From the NCBI GenBank assembly GCA_017354515.1, contig JAFMQT010000269.1, positions 1-6,530 of the forward strand: a stretch of DNA of 6,530 bases. The letters run 5' to 3'. Source of the DNA: Nocardia sp. (GTDB taxonomy: Bacteria > Actinomycetota > Actinomycetes > Mycobacteriales > Mycobacteriaceae). The position numbers were made by a program, and so were the translations under genes. The notes under the pieces were generated by a model. The model saw only the letters and a list, made by a program, of their open reading frames with translations. It made no database searches and had not been told where the DNA came from. Positions 5,469-6,530 of the stretch are shown here, one piece after another; the stretch's first letter is position 1; every line of letters starts with the position of its first letter.

Positions 5469-5576
5469 GTGCACCAGCACAGTGCTCCCCGAGTAGCTCG
5501 CTGCGCGACCCGTGACCAGCCTTCCGCGCCCGCCTCGTCCGACTTCGCTCTTTCCCTTATCGAGGTGCGTCGATGA
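5469..5576 (+). CDS. Possible 35-residue leader ORF overlapping the M23 peptidase start
   Basis: The frame runs from GTG 5469 to TGA 5574-5576. The product begins MHQHSAPRVARCATRDQPSA and ends ALSLIEVRR. A strong AGGAGG lies nine bases upstream. The stop overlaps the next start as ATGA (the peptidase ATG is 5573-5575), the classic layout for translational coupling. It could therefore be a regulatory leader peptide whose translation sets peptidase expression, or simply a coupled small gene. The peptide has no signal sequence, no membrane segment and only one Cys. It does not match the actinobacterial leader peptides I know, which carry amino-acid runs or a RHVDL-type motif. I do not recognise a family. 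The alternative is a long untranslated leader in which the AGGAGG is accidental. Confidence 0.45.
   Translation: MHQHSAPRVARCATRDQPSAPASSDFALSLIEVRR
5562..5567 (+). promoter_or_regulatory. Ribosome binding site of the M23 peptidase gene
   Basis: GAGGTG lies five bases before the ATG at 5573-5575 and inside the 3' end of the overlapping leader ORF. It supports this start and means that the peptidase could also initiate independently. Confidence 0.7.
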
Positions 5577-6530
5577 CCAGCGTTCGCCTTCTTCCGGGAC
5601 ATCGCTCACCGAGTGGCGGCCGTTATCGCGGCCAGGAATCCGGAAACGACTGGGGCGCGGGACCGGACTCCGGCGAGCTGCACACCTGGGGCGCGGCCAC
5701 CGGCCCCGAGGGCGAATGGCATGCCGAACCGGAGTGGCCGAATACCGATGAATGGGCCGCGGGCCACCGGAACGAGGGCAGCGACCCCGCCGCCGACAAG
5801 CACTCCCGGCGCGCGAGCGGCGCGCATCGCGTACCGGTTCCACCAGCGGCGCTCAAGGGACGCGCCGCGGTGGTCGCCGTAGCCGCGGGCGCGGTGGTCG
5901 CCGCCGGCCAGGCCGGAATGGCCTCGGCCAGCCAGCAGCACCGATCCACCACCGATTACGACGCGGCCGGACAGGCACACCAGATCGCACCGCAGGCGGC
6001 GTCCACCCCCGCGCAGGGGCAAGCCCAGCAAGGTAAGGCGGCACCGGCCGCCGCCGGCGATTCGCAGGCGCCGCAGGTCCTCAACGTCGCCCCGGTGGCG
6101 GATATGAGCCAGTTCCAGGACATCCTGCACCACGGCCAGGAATACGCCTCCCACCTCGCGGCGAAGGAGTCGGCCAAGTTGCGGCCGATGTTCGTCAAAT
6201 TCGCGAACGGAACCTTCACCTCCGGCTTCGGCGGCCGCTGGGGCGTGCAGCATATGGGTGTCGACGTCTCCGCTCCGATCGGCACCCCCATCTACGCGGT
6301 CGCCGACGGTACCGTCATCAGCGCCGGACCGGCATCGGGCTTCGGCATGTGGGTCCGGCTTCAGCACGACGACGGCACCATCACCGTCTACGGCCATGTG
6401 AACACCGCCACCGTCTCGGTCGGCCAGCGGGTGATGGCCGGTGATCAGATCGCGACCGTCGGCAACCGTGGCTTCTCCACCGGCCCGCACTGCCATTTCG
6501 AGGTGTGGCAGAACGGCAAGGACAAGATAG
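5573..6530 (+). CDS. Membrane-anchored M23 (LytM-type) metallopeptidase, C-terminal end cut
   Basis: The frame is open for 319 codons to the window edge. M23 enzymes are zinc endopeptidases that cut peptidoglycan stem or cross-bridge peptides outside the membrane. The N-terminal part (1-95) is hydrophilic, with five Trp at 27-61. A hydrophobic Ala/Val segment at about 97-119 should be an anchor or non-cleaved signal. A Q/A/P-rich linker (about 121-175) and a short helical stretch (176-203) lead to the M23 domain from about 208. The zinc ligands are visible as His227 and Asp231 (HMGVD) and His308 (HCH, 306-308), with catalytic-type His275 (YGHV) and His306, so the site looks intact and active rather than an EnvC-like activator. 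M. tuberculosis Rv0950c holds the same place beside sucC. Relatives of about 330 residues suggest that only a short tail is missing. CRP-type sites lie upstream. Confidence 0.93.
   Translation, partial: MTSVRLLPGHRSPSGGRYRGQESGNDWGAGPDSGELHTWGAATGPEGEWHAEPEWPNTDEWAAGHRNEGSDPAADKHSRRASGAHRVPVPPAALKGRAAVVAVAAGAVVAAGQAGMASASQQHRSTTDYDAAGQAHQIAPQAASTPAQGQAQQGKAAPAAAGDSQAPQVLNVAPVADMSQFQDILHHGQEYASHLAAKESAKLRPMFVKFANGTFTSGFGGRWGVQHMGVDVSAPIGTPIYAVADGTVISAGPASGFGMWVRLQHDDGTITVYGHVNTATVSVGQRVMAGDQIATVGNRGFSTGPHCHFEVWQNGKDKI

Noticed and set aside
5606..6496. A minus-strand open frame of 296 codons antisense to the M23 peptidase
   Set aside because: The plus-strand frame holds a complete set of M23 zinc and catalytic residues. 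The antisense product is Arg/Gly-rich without motifs.
1..6530. CRISPR array, insertion sequence, tRNA or prophage signals
   Set aside because: No regularly spaced repeats, transposase motifs, tRNA cloverleaf or phage genes are visible. Composition and gene content are uniform and core-genome-like.

Overview
The window looks like core chromosome of a high-GC mycolic-acid actinobacterium, most likely Nocardia or a close relative such as Rhodococcus. The grounds are strong G/C preference at third codon positions, the family content, and gene order. As I recall it, the same neighbourhood in Mycobacterium tuberculosis is an M23 peptidase (Rv0950c) divergent from sucC-sucD (Rv0951-Rv0952), followed by a DUF5336 membrane protein (Rv0954) and a DUF6350 membrane protein (Rv0955). 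Here the block is inverted, and no counterpart of Rv0953c lies between sucD and the DUF5336 gene.

Layout from left to right: a DUF6350 multi-pass membrane protein gene, minus strand, cut by the left edge (1-1224); a 177-bp gap with a terminator-like hairpin; a DUF5336 membrane protein with a long Q/Y/G/P tail, minus strand (1402-2529); a 315-bp gap holding the DUF5336 promoter, a possible 23-residue peptide gene on the plus strand (2705-2776) and a two-way hairpin terminator; sucD (2845-3771) and sucC (3786-4967), a two-gene minus-strand operon for the two subunits of succinyl-CoA ligase of the TCA cycle; a regulatory region of about 500 bp (4968-5468); and on the plus strand a 35-codon ORF (5469-5576) that overlaps by ATGA the start of a membrane-anchored M23/LytM-type cell-wall peptidase, cut by the right edge (5573-6530).

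The annotated genes are ordinary housekeeping genes. The less ordinary content is regulatory and small-ORF content. The sucC/peptidase divergent region contains one perfect CRP-family operator (TGTGA-N6-TCACA) and two degenerate ones. Two of them lie exactly 74 bp apart, close to seven helical turns. This suggests that a cAMP-receptor-type regulator controls both TCA-cycle flux and a cell-wall peptidase from one region. Two short ORFs with strong ribosome binding sites are also candidates for undescribed genes. I see no mobile element, CRISPR array, tRNA or rRNA, and no clear novel multi-gene system.
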